Below, one piece after another: positions 44,991 through 53,429 of a DNA stretch of 64,000 nucleotides. The DNA comes from JBCCCJ01 sp039029315. Its GTDB lineage: Bacteria; Bacteroidota; Bacteroidia; J057. The notes beneath the pieces were generated by a model. The model was given only the letters and a program-made list of their open reading frames with translations. It was not told where the DNA came from and made no database searches. The stretch covers positions 1 through 64,000 of the forward strand of contig JBCCGK010000051.1 of assembly GCA_039029315.1 (NCBI GenBank). The letters run 5' to 3'. Position 1 is the stretch's first letter; each line of letters starts with the position of its first letter. The position numbers were made by a program, and so were the translations under genes.

Positions 44991-45008
44991 TATTGTATGA
45001 GTTAGGAC

Positions 45009-46526
45009 CTATTCCCGAAGAGACATGGCTTCTTTCTGCCGAATCATCTGGCTCATCATCCAAACATCCCTGATGGTCTGATGATCCATTTTTGACAAAT
45101 ATATATCATCATAAAATGAACCGCCAGAAGTGAAGCGAATGCGGATGTCTTTTTCCTGAGTCCGAGCAATGGTTTGAATGATCAAGTGGTCCTTTTCTCC
45201 ATTCAATCGCAACCTCTCTATGACCCTTCCTTGCTCATACATTCGTTGGTTTCGCTTGTCCAATGCTGAGATGCGAGAGCTAAACAGCGAATCTTCTCCT
45301 ACATAAACAATGATGCGGGTATGATATAGGCCTTCGTCTGAAGAATACTGCGAGGTCAGCCAGAATTGTCCCTGTTCATTGACTGTCGCAGAAAGAAATG
45401 ATTCCTTTTGACGATTTTCCTCATCCAGGACATAGGTATATGGCAAAGGACCATTTCCGGGAGATCTACTCAGCATGAAGCGTTGAGAAATTACTCCTAC
45501 CGCCCAGGGATCGAGCCGCCAATCATCGTTTGAGACAGAATCCATCAGCATTTCATTCAACCTATTATTTGTTTCAGCGTCTTCTGTATCAGCCAACATC
45601 CACTTTCGATGGTGCTCGCGTTTTGCCTCCACACATTCTTCATCGAACATCAAAAAGTCAGATTCCTCATCCAGAACAAAATATCGGGGCCGTCTCTCGG
45701 TGGTAATCAGAAGGACCTTGTCTCGATCTACCCAGGTATTGGTTACCGTAATACTTAGTTCTTCTTCTTCTATCTCAAGGGTTTGATCATTTCCATTTGG
45801 AGAAGAACGAAATCGCAACTCTGACTGTCTTCTAATCAGGAATGTCTTCCCGACCAGAGCTTTGGCCAATAGTTCTTTGTCAGCAATTGCATCCCGAGAT
45901 GCCTGATTTTCAAAAACAAATGAAATGGAAGGAGTTCCTATATAAAATACAATGGGTTCTCCTCTGAGATCAAACAGGAGATACTGTGCAGTTCGCTCCT
46001 GGAGAATTAAGGGCATATCTTCCAGTACCTCCACATCAATGGGGTCCAACCCAACAGGCAATAGCAACAATGAATCTCCTTCTACGGCATGAAAGTATCC
46101 TTCAAAAGCAACATTGGGTTGGAAAAAATGCACCTTTCCTGATGCGCGTTTTGCCACATAGATATTCCCATCGACTCCGACAGCTTCTCGCTGAAATTCT
46201 TCCACCTTGCCTTGGCGAAGTTCTTGTCGAGTTGCTGGTCGCAAATAGTCAAAAAAGATCAATTGTGAATTGGAATAATCATATACTCCTTGTCTGATCG
46301 TCTGAATATACTCTTGGCTGAGAAAAAAATTTGCTCCGTGATGAAGGTCATCCCAATGTGTTCTGACCTTTCTTTGCAGAAGGGAGTAATCTCGTTCACA
46401 TTCATCCAGGTTCTGCCCAATACTTGAAGAGGCCGAACAGCATAAGACACTCGTTATCAATAAAGTAAAAGTATAGGTAAAGAATGAACGAGGGCATCTG
46501 TTGAAGACCAGCTCTGCTTGATGCAT
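45009..46526 (-). CDS. Secreted protein of unknown function, 505 aa
   Basis: No family recognised. A signal peptide (about 15-38, ending SSSIGQN) exports it. The mature part is rich in short beta-like stretches and acidic residues, with no repeats and no catalytic motif that I can identify. I chose the ATG at 46526 (MHQAELV), eight codons after another ATG at 46550, because the signal peptide then sits near the N terminus. It lies 18 bases upstream of mlaE on the same strand and 97 bases downstream of the DUF885-like gene, so all three may be one transcript with a shared envelope role. Confidence 0.65.
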   Translation of the reverse strand: MHQAELVFNRCPRSFFTYTFTLLITSVLCCSASSSIGQNLDECERDYSLLQRKVRTHWDDLHHGANFFLSQEYIQTIRQGVYDYSNSQLIFFDYLRPATRQELRQGKVEEFQREAVGVDGNIYVAKRASGKVHFFQPNVAFEGYFHAVEGDSLLLLPVGLDPIDVEVLEDMPLILQERTAQYLLFDLRGEPIVFYIGTPSISFVFENQASRDAIADKELLAKALVGKTFLIRRQSELRFRSSPNGNDQTLEIEEEELSITVTNTWVDRDKVLLITTERRPRYFVLDEESDFLMFDEECVEAKREHHRKWMLADTEDAETNNRLNEMLMDSVSNDDWRLDPWAVGVISQRFMLSRSPGNGPLPYTYVLDEENRQKESFLSATVNEQGQFWLTSQYSSDEGLYHTRIIVYVGEDSLFSSRISALDKRNQRMYEQGRVIERLRLNGEKDHLIIQTIARTQEKDIRIRFTSGGSFYDDIYLSKMDHQTIRDVWMMSQMIRQKEAMSLRE

Positions 46527-46623
46527 GATATCAATACTTTTCAGGCGCATAGTGTTTTCCCAAACAAGCGAATTACAAGAAGAATTTAAAACTAAAATAT
46601 TTGACTTTCGAACAATTCCGCAA

Positions 46624-48402
46624 TTAACCTGCCAATTTTTTCTGGATGAAGTCTTGCGCGTAATTATCCAGCAGATCGAACGGCATAGGTCCCAATTCCA
46701 GAATCCAGTCGTGGAAGTCTTTGAGGGAGAGTTCGTTTTCCATTCCTTCCATAATATCAGAACGAATTTCCTGGAATTTCATTTCGCCCAGGAGAAAAGA
46801 ACATGCAAATCCGGGAAGAGCCAAACATTTATCCACTTCCATCTCAGCAACATCCTTTGGTACATATACCTGGGCTACCAAATAGTCAATTGCCTCTTGT
46901 CTGGTCCATTGAAGGGTATTCAACTGTACATCGACCAAAGCAAGAGCGGCATGTCTCAATCTGAGTTGAAGATATCCGGCATACACTTGAGGTCGATCCT
47001 CAAGCATCCGCAAATCTGTAACGGGGAGGGAAGCGGCATACAATGCCCAACCATTTTCCCAGGAGGGAATACGAATTCGATGACGGATATCTGTCGGGGA
47101 CAAATAATTTGAGGCAAGATACTTTCCGGGGATTCCATAGGTGTAAGCCAAGGGAATCATATTCCCTTCTGTATATCCATGATTTGTCTCCAAATTCAGG
47201 AACAAACTCGACTTTTCGGCTGAAAGAGTACTTGCAGGTTGAAAGCGAACCATCCATCCTGCTTCGGTCAGAAGAGAAGGCATAGAAGAAATAACAGGCC
47301 CATACGCTGGGACGATAGAGAAAATCCCTTTTGTTTTTCGTCGCATCTCACGAGTCGTCTGCTTGAATACTTGTTTTCGGGCATCTATTTGATCTGCTGT
47401 CAGACTATCCACCTGAGATGGAGTCCTCAGGTCTAGTTCCTCTGACAACTGATCAAGAATCTGCCTGAGCGCCTTCACCTCTCTTTGTGCAAAGGTTCGA
47501 ATCAATGCTGGATCGGCCTCTTGCCCAACATAATATTCCAGACAATATTGATAGTAACTCTTTCCATCTGGCAAACTTGCCGCTCCGCCTTCGACTTTTG
47601 CCTGTGCTTTCAAGTCAATAAGATGTGCGGCCAATTGTCGATAGACAGGGTATAGATGATTGTCCAACATCCCTGCCATCTGGATCAATAGGTCTGTGGC
47701 TGTATACTCATTGATTTCGGTCGAGGGGAGTTCTGTCAGGATTCGTGCAAAAGCAAAATACAAGGGATGTTGGGTGGCTTCTACAGCCACATAGTTCTCC
47801 AGTTGGCGTATGCTTCTGTCCAAAATGGGAATGGGAGGAAGCAAGCCTTTATCTGCTTGTTGAGTGGTCCATTGGGTGATCTGAAGAAGTTGTTGTGCGT
47901 ATCCTGGTACTCGATTGACAAATTCCAAAGCGGCATCTCCTGTTCGGATAGGATGTCGCAATTCTATTTCCAAGGGAAAAGCGATTTGATTTCCAGAAAA
48001 GGGATTGAGGGGAAAAGAGTGATAGAGAAATGGTTTACCTCTCAATTGCAAGTCCATATACCAACTCATGGTCTCCAATTTGGCCTTGATGAGTGGATTT
48101 TTTTCCTGGGCACTCAGTGTCTGGAATTCTCTGAGTTGTTCTTGATAGTGTTGCTCCCTGCTGGCTAGGCGCTTATTGATTACCTGGGGTTCGCGAATGC
48201 TGTACGCATCCATCCCAGTCAATGGCACTGGCAAATATTGCCCCCACCAGATCAGATCATCATGAGAAAAAAAATCATTCAGTTGGTTCAATTCGGCCTC
48301 CGGATCCGCCGGGCGTCCCCACATCCAGTATCCGATTCCGCAGAATATGAGGAACAGCAAGCCTAGTAGCCAGTAGCGCTTATGTGTAGAAGTGGAAGCC
48401 AT
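46624..48402 (-). CDS. DUF885 homologue with metal-ligand residues lost, 592 aa
   Basis: A membrane-anchored or exported protein (hydrophobic segment about 10-28) whose body follows the DUF885 peptidase family: LPDGKSYYQYCLEYY (about 278-292), ENGWALYAAS (449-458) and QWTRQEAIDYL (about 498-508). In active members the zinc site is HExxPGHH plus a later His. Here the first motif reads TYGIPGKY (421-428), and the later His position is Asn495 in L-N-T-L-Q-W-T. All expected metal ligands and the catalytic Glu are absent, so it is probably a pseudoenzyme. It is upstream of the secreted protein and mlaE genes on the same strand. Confidence 0.8.
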   Translation of the reverse strand: MASTSTHKRYWLLGLLFLIFCGIGYWMWGRPADPEAELNQLNDFFSHDDLIWWGQYLPVPLTGMDAYSIREPQVINKRLASREQHYQEQLREFQTLSAQEKNPLIKAKLETMSWYMDLQLRGKPFLYHSFPLNPFSGNQIAFPLEIELRHPIRTGDAALEFVNRVPGYAQQLLQITQWTTQQADKGLLPPIPILDRSIRQLENYVAVEATQHPLYFAFARILTELPSTEINEYTATDLLIQMAGMLDNHLYPVYRQLAAHLIDLKAQAKVEGGAASLPDGKSYYQYCLEYYVGQEADPALIRTFAQREVKALRQILDQLSEELDLRTPSQVDSLTADQIDARKQVFKQTTREMRRKTKGIFSIVPAYGPVISSMPSLLTEAGWMVRFQPASTLSAEKSSLFLNLETNHGYTEGNMIPLAYTYGIPGKYLASNYLSPTDIRHRIRIPSWENGWALYAASLPVTDLRMLEDRPQVYAGYLQLRLRHAALALVDVQLNTLQWTRQEAIDYLVAQVYVPKDVAEMEVDKCLALPGFACSFLLGEMKFQEIRSDIMEGMENELSLKDFHDWILELGPMPFDLLDNYAQDFIQKKLAG

Positions 48403-48467
48403 CGTTGATCTTGAGATTGTTTTTGTTGTGAAAGGTCACTCTTATTTCTTCTTCTGAATGATTGGTT

Positions 48468-48800
48468 TCAGCTCCACTCCTCCTCTTCCTTGAGTCGTTT
48501 CCAGGCACGTTCCAGTTCGGAGAGAGCATGTGTATCTGACTTGTCTTTAGCCACTTGCATGCCACTTTCATAGGTTGAGAAAGCTTCTTCGATCTGGTCG
48601 AGATGTTCCTGAATTTTTCCCAAATGATAATACAGGCCTACATAAGACGGATCATGCTGGCGCAATCTCTCAAAATATTCTATTGCCTTATTCCAATTGG
48701 ATGCTTGCATGTATTCATATGCAACAGAGTATAAGGTAAAGGAATCTAGTGGAAATTTTTCCAAAAAAATGAGGAGTTGTTGGAGTCGGTCTACATTCAT
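48468..48800 (-). CDS. Small TPR-repeat protein, 110 aa
   Basis: A cytoplasmic protein-interaction module made of about three tetratricopeptide helices pairs, for example SFTLYSVAYEYMQASNWNKA and VGLYYHLGKIQEHL. No signal peptide. It is the first gene of the minus-strand run that leads to the DUF885-like gene (gap 65 bases), and is divergent from etfB with only 55 bases between starts. A role as an adaptor is likely but its partner is unknown. The region between it and etfB must hold two promoters. Confidence 0.8.
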   Translation of the reverse strand: MNVDRLQQLLIFLEKFPLDSFTLYSVAYEYMQASNWNKAIEYFERLRQHDPSYVGLYYHLGKIQEHLDQIEEAFSTYESGMQVAKDKSDTHALSELERAWKRLKEEEEWS

Positions 48801-48855
48801 GGTTTTTTTAATGGCCGTTACTTCTTAATTTCGCGAAAAAAATAATCTTTTTGTA

Positions 48856-49599
48856 ATGATGAAAATTCTTGTCTGCATAAGCCACGTTCCAGATACTACT
48901 ACAAAAATTCAATTTGAGGCTGATGGGAGTAAACTCAATACTTCTGGCGTTACGTTCGTGATCAATCCTTATTGCGAATACGGATTATCCAGAGCGATTG
49001 GATTGAAAGAAGAAGGAAAATCCGTCCATATTACAGCTTGTTGTGTAGGTGGACCAGAAGTAGAGCCCACACTCCGCAAGGCATTGGCAATCGGTGCCAA
49101 TGATGCCGTGCGAATCAATGCCAATCCGGTAGAATCTGGTTTCGTCGCAAAACAAATCGCTGAATATGCAAGAAACAAGGAATTTTCCATCATTTTTACA
49201 GGAAAAGAATCAATAGACTTCAATGGATCCATGGTTCCTGGCATGATTGCGGAAATGTTGAGCTACTCTTTTGTCTCATTTGCTACCCATATGGAGATGA
49301 CAGGAGACGAAACAGCAATCGTAAAACGGGAAATAGATGGCGGGATGGAGATCATGGATGTCAAGCTTCCAACAGTCATCAGCTGCCAGAAAGGCATTTC
49401 TGAATGGCGAATTCCCAACATGCGCGGGATCATGGCAGCGCGAAAAAAACCATTGTCTGTGGTCAGTCCGGTCGACATTAGCCCCACTGCTTCAACAATC
49501 AATCTCAGTCCTCCTCCAGCAAAAGAAGCATGCCGATATTTTGAACCAGACAATGCAAGCACTCTTGCCAGAGCACTGAACGACAAAGGCCTTATCTGA
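48856..49599 (+). CDS. etfB: Electron transfer flavoprotein beta subunit
   Basis: One half of the soluble ETF heterodimer that passes electrons from acyl-CoA and other dehydrogenases to the quinone pool. The opening MKILVCISHVPDTTTKI and TGKESIDFNGSMVPGMIAEM (about 116-135) follow EtfB. The ATG at 48856 is doubled (ATG ATG); the second, at 48859, could be used instead. etfA follows after 71 bases, so they are one operon, as in most bacteria. A TAATTTCG sequence about 30 bases upstream is a loose promoter match. Confidence 0.95.
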   Translation: MMKILVCISHVPDTTTKIQFEADGSKLNTSGVTFVINPYCEYGLSRAIGLKEEGKSVHITACCVGGPEVEPTLRKALAIGANDAVRINANPVESGFVAKQIAEYARNKEFSIIFTGKESIDFNGSMVPGMIAEMLSYSFVSFATHMEMTGDETAIVKREIDGGMEIMDVKLPTVISCQKGISEWRIPNMRGIMAARKKPLSVVSPVDISPTASTINLSPPPAKEACRYFEPDNASTLARALNDKGLI

Positions 49600-49670
49600 T
49601 TGCAAATGTCCACATTATTGGGCCATTTACTTCTTTTTTCCTATTTGTAACACCTCACTTATCCATATCC

Positions 49671-50645
49671 ATGTCCGTATTAGTTTTTGCAGAAAACTCT
49701 CAAGGCATCTTCAAAAAACCAACCTTCGAAGCAGCCAGCTATGGCTATGACCTCGCCCAGGCACTCGGGACTGATGTATGTGCTGTTTCGGTCGGAATGG
49801 TCGATCAGAATGAATTGGCCAAACTCGGAACTTATGGTGTCTCTCGTGTATTCTCTGTGAGCAATGAACAACTCAATTCATTTGCCAATGCAGCATATGC
49901 AAGTGCGATTCACAAAGTCTCCAAACAAATAGAGGCAAGTGTCATTGTCTTATCAGAAACCTATAATGGGCGCGCAATAGCACCAAGAGTGGCTGTCAAG
50001 TCCAAAGCCTCTGTGATGCCTGGCTTGATGTCCTTGGTCGATACTGCGAATCATTTTCAGGCCCAAAGACTATCCTATTCAGGAAAAGGCGTACAAAGCT
50101 TGCAAGCATCTGGAGACAAGCTATTGATTACTGTCCGAAAAAATGGGTACAAGATTGATGAAAATCCTGTTGAAGTCACCATCGAAGAGGTGTCTTACTC
50201 CCCGGATTTCAATAGTCTGAATGCCCTGGCCAAAGAAATCGTCAAGGCATCAGATGGAATTTCTCTTACAGAAGCAGACAATGTTGTCTCGGCAGGACGG
50301 GGAATGAAAGGGCCAGAAAATTGGGGCATGATCGAAGAATTGGCAAACTTGATTGGTGCAGCTACGGCCTGCTCTAAGCCCACTGCAGATATGGGCTGGC
50401 GTCCTCATCACGAACACGTCGGCCAGACTGGAATCCAGATTTCTCCCAATCTGTATATCGCGATCGGGATTTCTGGTGCAATTCAGCATCTGGCTGGTGT
50501 AAGTTCTTCCAAGAACATTGTTGTCATCAACAAAGATCCAGAGGCTCCTTTTTTCAAAATCGCTGATTTTGGGGTCGTAGGAGACTTGTTTGATGTTGTT
50601 CCACAACTCATTAATGAAATCAAATCCATCAAGGCAGAGGGATAA
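49671..50645 (+). CDS. etfA: Electron transfer flavoprotein alpha subunit
   Basis: The FAD-binding half of ETF. The C-terminal domain carries the family signature: SAGRGMKGPENW (about 206-217), HEHVGQTGIQISPNLYIAIG (about 249-268), SGAIQHLAG (about 270-278) and VVINKDPEAPFFKIADFGVVGD (about 286-307). The length of 324 residues is usual. Cotranscribed with etfB 71 bases upstream. A bifunctional nuclease gene follows after 62 bases and may belong to the same transcript. Confidence 0.95.
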   Translation: MSVLVFAENSQGIFKKPTFEAASYGYDLAQALGTDVCAVSVGMVDQNELAKLGTYGVSRVFSVSNEQLNSFANAAYASAIHKVSKQIEASVIVLSETYNGRAIAPRVAVKSKASVMPGLMSLVDTANHFQAQRLSYSGKGVQSLQASGDKLLITVRKNGYKIDENPVEVTIEEVSYSPDFNSLNALAKEIVKASDGISLTEADNVVSAGRGMKGPENWGMIEELANLIGAATACSKPTADMGWRPHHEHVGQTGIQISPNLYIAIGISGAIQHLAGVSSSKNIVVINKDPEAPFFKIADFGVVGDLFDVVPQLINEIKSIKAEG

Positions 50646-50707
50646 ATTCTATTTTGTTCCTTGGCTACGGTTGATTATCTTCAAGAAATTAGCTAAACGA
50701 TTGATCG

Positions 50708-51376
50708 GTGCAACAGAAAATTCGGCTAGAAATCATCGGACTATCTTCCAGTCATTCACAAATTGGGCATTATGCACTTGTGTTGGGGGAAAGTAATGGG
50801 AACCGCAGGCTCCCAATTATTATAGGTGGAGGGGAAGCGCAAGCCATCGCGTTGGAGCTTGAGAACATCAAGACCAATCGTCCGATGACCCATGACCTGA
50901 TTTTCAACCTTGCCAGACATTTTGATATCAATCTCGTCGAAGTCATCATCAATGACCTTCAGGAGGGGATCTTCTATGCGAGACTCATTCTGGAAGTGGA
51001 TGGGGAAATTCATGAAATCGACAGCCGCCCAAGTGATGCGGTTGCCATAGGGGTTCGATTCAAAGTTCCCATTTTCAGCTATGAAAGTGTCCTAGAGGAG
51101 GCCGGCATTGTCATTGACGATGAAGAGAGCAGCTCAGATTCGACCAAGTATGGTGAAGAACCTGGCGAATTCTCTCTGGCAGAAGTAGAAAAATCCGATC
51201 CCATTGAGGAAGAAGATGAGCCCATCAGAAAGTCTGTCCGGCGCAGGGCCAATAGAGATCATTCCAAGGAAAATATTGGCAAATTGATGAAACAGCTGGA
51301 TGAAGCAATTGCAGGTGAAGACTATGAGAAAGCTGCTCAACTTCGAGATGAGATCAATCGCCTCAGTGATGATTGA
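50708..51376 (+). CDS. Bifunctional nuclease (DUF151) fused to a UVR motif, 222 aa
   Basis: The N-terminal domain (about 1-135) is of the bifunctional nuclease family (BFN, DUF151), known for DNase and RNase activity, with LPIIIGGGEAQAIALE (about 34-49) and DSRPSDAVAIGVR (about 98-110). A linker rich in acidic residues (about 140-185) leads to a UvrB/UvrC-type UVR motif (about 188-222), EAIAGEDYEKAAQLRDEI. The start is GTG at 50708; no ATG precedes the domain. Members in this phylum usually have this two-part layout. It follows etfA by 62 bases and ends at the terminator at 51413. Confidence 0.9.
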   Translation: MQQKIRLEIIGLSSSHSQIGHYALVLGESNGNRRLPIIIGGGEAQAIALELENIKTNRPMTHDLIFNLARHFDINLVEVIINDLQEGIFYARLILEVDGEIHEIDSRPSDAVAIGVRFKVPIFSYESVLEEAGIVIDDEESSSDSTKYGEEPGEFSLAEVEKSDPIEEEDEPIRKSVRRRANRDHSKENIGKLMKQLDEAIAGEDYEKAAQLRDEINRLSDD

Positions 51377-51412
51377 GTGAATCTGCGAATTCTATGTTCA
51401 CCTAAATAGAAG

Positions 51413-51457
51413 CAGGGGGATAAGGCTCAAACACCTTATCCCCCTGTTCCTTTTTTT
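51413..51457 (+). terminator. Intrinsic terminator after the nuclease gene
   Basis: A perfect 13-bp stem: CAGGGGGATAAGG (51413-51425) with CCTTATCCCCCTG (51434-51446), 8-base loop, then TTCC and seven T (51451-51457). It serves plus-strand transcripts and sits just beyond the TonB-like gene stop on the minus strand (51474). Confidence 0.92.
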
Positions 51458-51473
51458 GCGTCCTCTCCTCTAT

Positions 51474-52370
51474 CTAGCCTTTCAACTTGAATTTGATAGT
51501 ATAGCGAACTTTCTGATTTACTTGAGAAGTTCCTGGAGGAAGAGCACTGAAACGAAATTTCTGTATTCTATCTTTTCCAATTCGGACCAAGTCAGGAGTT
51601 GTGTACACACCTACTGGTCGAACATAGACCACACGGCCGCTTGGACTAATGGTGAATTCGAAAGTTACGGATCCTTCTTCTTGGGAGTTATAGTTTCCGA
51701 GGGCAGAAGGATTCAACCAACTCCGTCCCTTGATTCCACCATCACTGCCTGTACCAAATGTATACAAAGCATTGGGGTCAATGACTTCGACATCCGGGGA
51801 ACCCGAATTGCCAACGCCATCTCCATTTCCCTGATTGGAGCCTGATGTTCCGTCATTCAGATCGAATTCCAGTTTTTCGTCCGCCTTGGTATCTGTTGGT
51901 TTGTCCACCTTTACAGGATCTGGGGTTGGCTGCTTGGGAGGCTCTTCTACCGGAGGTGTTTCTACCTTAGGAGGAACCGGATCAGGTACCGGATCAGGCG
52001 TAGGAGGAGGATCTGGAATTGTAACAGGAGAAGGCGCAGGATTGGTAATGTGTTCAATCGGTTGTGGCGCATTGTCCGTTACCTCTTGTACAGGTTGCGG
52101 GGTTGGCTCGACCACCTGCCGCGGTTTGGGCGTCGGATTAGCAACAGCTTTTTCAAAATTGTTCACATTTTTGCTGCCTTGCTTATAATCCCCAAAATCA
52201 ATTGCGCCAAGAACTTCGTAATTCTTTTCACCTATGGGGGGAACCCTATTCCTGTAGGCCGTCCAAATGAATGACAACAAGAGGAGGATAATAATAATTA
52301 TCGTTGTCGCCACCGCACTGATGCGTTCATTCTTCCGTTCGAGGGCTTGTATTTCTGGAGCGATCAGCAT
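51474..52370 (-). CDS. TonB-like energy transducer, 298 aa
   Basis: An inner-membrane protein that couples the proton motive force to outer-membrane receptors. One transmembrane helix (about 18-39) follows a short cytoplasmic N terminus, then a proline-rich spacer (about 80-160) and a linker with Gly/Asn/Ser (about 175-215). The C-terminal domain (about 220-298) includes GSVTFEFTISPSGRVVYVRPVG, a TonB C-terminal pattern. exbB and exbD are not adjacent. It is divergent from the GT2 gene with 325 bases between starts. Confidence 0.85.
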   Translation of the reverse strand: MLIAPEIQALERKNERISAVATTIIIIILLLLSFIWTAYRNRVPPIGEKNYEVLGAIDFGDYKQGSKNVNNFEKAVANPTPKPRQVVEPTPQPVQEVTDNAPQPIEHITNPAPSPVTIPDPPPTPDPVPDPVPPKVETPPVEEPPKQPTPDPVKVDKPTDTKADEKLEFDLNDGTSGSNQGNGDGVGNSGSPDVEVIDPNALYTFGTGSDGGIKGRSWLNPSALGNYNSQEEGSVTFEFTISPSGRVVYVRPVGVYTTPDLVRIGKDRIQKFRFSALPPGTSQVNQKVRYTIKFKLKG

Positions 52371-52695
52371 GATACTATTCTCAATTTAATCATACATTGT
52401 CGGACAGCTAATACTGTCTTTTACCCCAAAGAGTGGGGGTTGGGTTTCATTCCATAAAAAAAAATCTCTCTCAAGTAGCAAAAAATGCGGGAGATGTGCA
52501 ATGAATTGATCCTTCTCCTCTTGCCTGTGTGAGGGGGCAAACTGGGGATCTTGAGAAAGGAAGGGCCCGAGTCAGATTGAGCCTCGTATACAAGAAGGGA
52601 GAGAATGAGAATCTTGCACAGAAGATGACACTTGTCCTCTCTTCGAGTGTCAGACACCTGACACCGAAACCACAGGAATTTTGTTACTTGCGGAC
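52371..52695. other. Intergenic region between tonB-like and GT2 genes
   Basis: This 325-base gap has no gene; it holds the start regions of both divergent genes. TTAAATTGAG just upstream of the TonB-like gene is a loose -7 match on the minus strand. On the plus side lie the overlapping hairpins at 52626-52664. Confidence 0.4.
52626..52664 (+). promoter_or_regulatory. Three half-sites giving mutually exclusive hairpins
   Basis: TGACACT (52626-52632) pairs with AGTGTCA (52646-52652). The same middle arm, as GTGTCAG (52647-52653), can instead pair with CTGACAC (52658-52664). Both pairings are perfect over seven bases and cannot coexist. Located 32 bases before the ATG at 52696, this could be an operator with repeated half-sites, or a leader switch. 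Confidence 0.5.
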
Positions 52696-53400
52696 ATGGC
52701 ATCCGCTTTCCCACGCATACATGTGATTATTCCTGCCTTTAATGAGGCTGAGTCGATTCAGAAAGTTCTGGCAGATATTCCTGATGGCCTGGCTGAAGAA
52801 GTCATTGTCGCCAGCAATGGCTCGACCGACGCAACGGAAGACAATGCCCGTCTTGCTGGCGCAACTGTAGTCAGAGAAGAGAGAAAAGGCTATGGGTATG
52901 CCTGCCTGAAAGGAATGGCTCATATCGCCGCCAAACCACAAGACGAACATCCGGATATCGTCGTCTTTCTGGACGGAGATTATTCAGACTATCCAGAGGA
53001 AATGACCGATCTCATTCAGCCCATCGTCGAAAACGGGGCAGATATGGTCATAGGCTCCAGGGCATTGGGAGATAGGGAATCAGGTGCCATGCAACCACAG
53101 CAGATCTTCGGCAATTGGTTGGCGACCACCCTGATTCGCTGGTTATACAAAGTAGAATTTACTGATCTTGGGCCCTTTCGGGCCATTCGTTATGACAAAC
53201 TCCTGCAAATCGATATGCAGGACACCACCTTTGGCTGGACGGTGGAGATGCAGGTCAAAGCCGCCAAATTGGGGCTTCAATCGGTAGAGGTACCGGTCAA
53301 TTATAGAAGAAGAATCGGTGTATCTAAAGTCTCAGGTACCATCAAAGGAACAATCCTGGCGGGCTACAAGATTCTTTGGACAATATTCAAGCTCTTATAA
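52696..53400 (+). CDS. GT2 glycosyltransferase, dolichyl-phosphate-mannose-synthase-like, 234 aa
   Basis: A membrane-associated GT-A glycosyltransferase. It opens with MASAFPRIHVIIPAFNEA, and the DxD-like metal motif is FLDGDYSDY (about 95-103). GFRA-type features occur as GPFRAIRYD (about 159-167), followed by the VEVPVNYRRR segment. The pattern is that of DPM1-like enzymes that move a sugar from a nucleotide donor to a lipid or protein acceptor. The ATG at 52696 is used; the frame opens five codons earlier at TTG. A cellulose-synthase-like gene follows after 29 bases, suggesting a joint pathway in polysaccharide or glycolipid synthesis. Confidence 0.88.
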   Translation: MASAFPRIHVIIPAFNEAESIQKVLADIPDGLAEEVIVASNGSTDATEDNARLAGATVVREERKGYGYACLKGMAHIAAKPQDEHPDIVVFLDGDYSDYPEEMTDLIQPIVENGADMVIGSRALGDRESGAMQPQQIFGNWLATTLIRWLYKVEFTDLGPFRAIRYDKLLQIDMQDTTFGWTVEMQVKAAKLGLQSVEVPVNYRRRIGVSKVSGTIKGTILAGYKILWTIFKLL

Positions 53401-53429
53401 CTTGCTGTTTGTAGAAAAAGAGGAGAACT

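Noticed and set aside
46525..47112. 195-codon plus-strand frame opposite the DUF885-like gene
   Set aside because: No recognisable domain; the opposite strand encodes a long protein with conserved DUF885 motifs.
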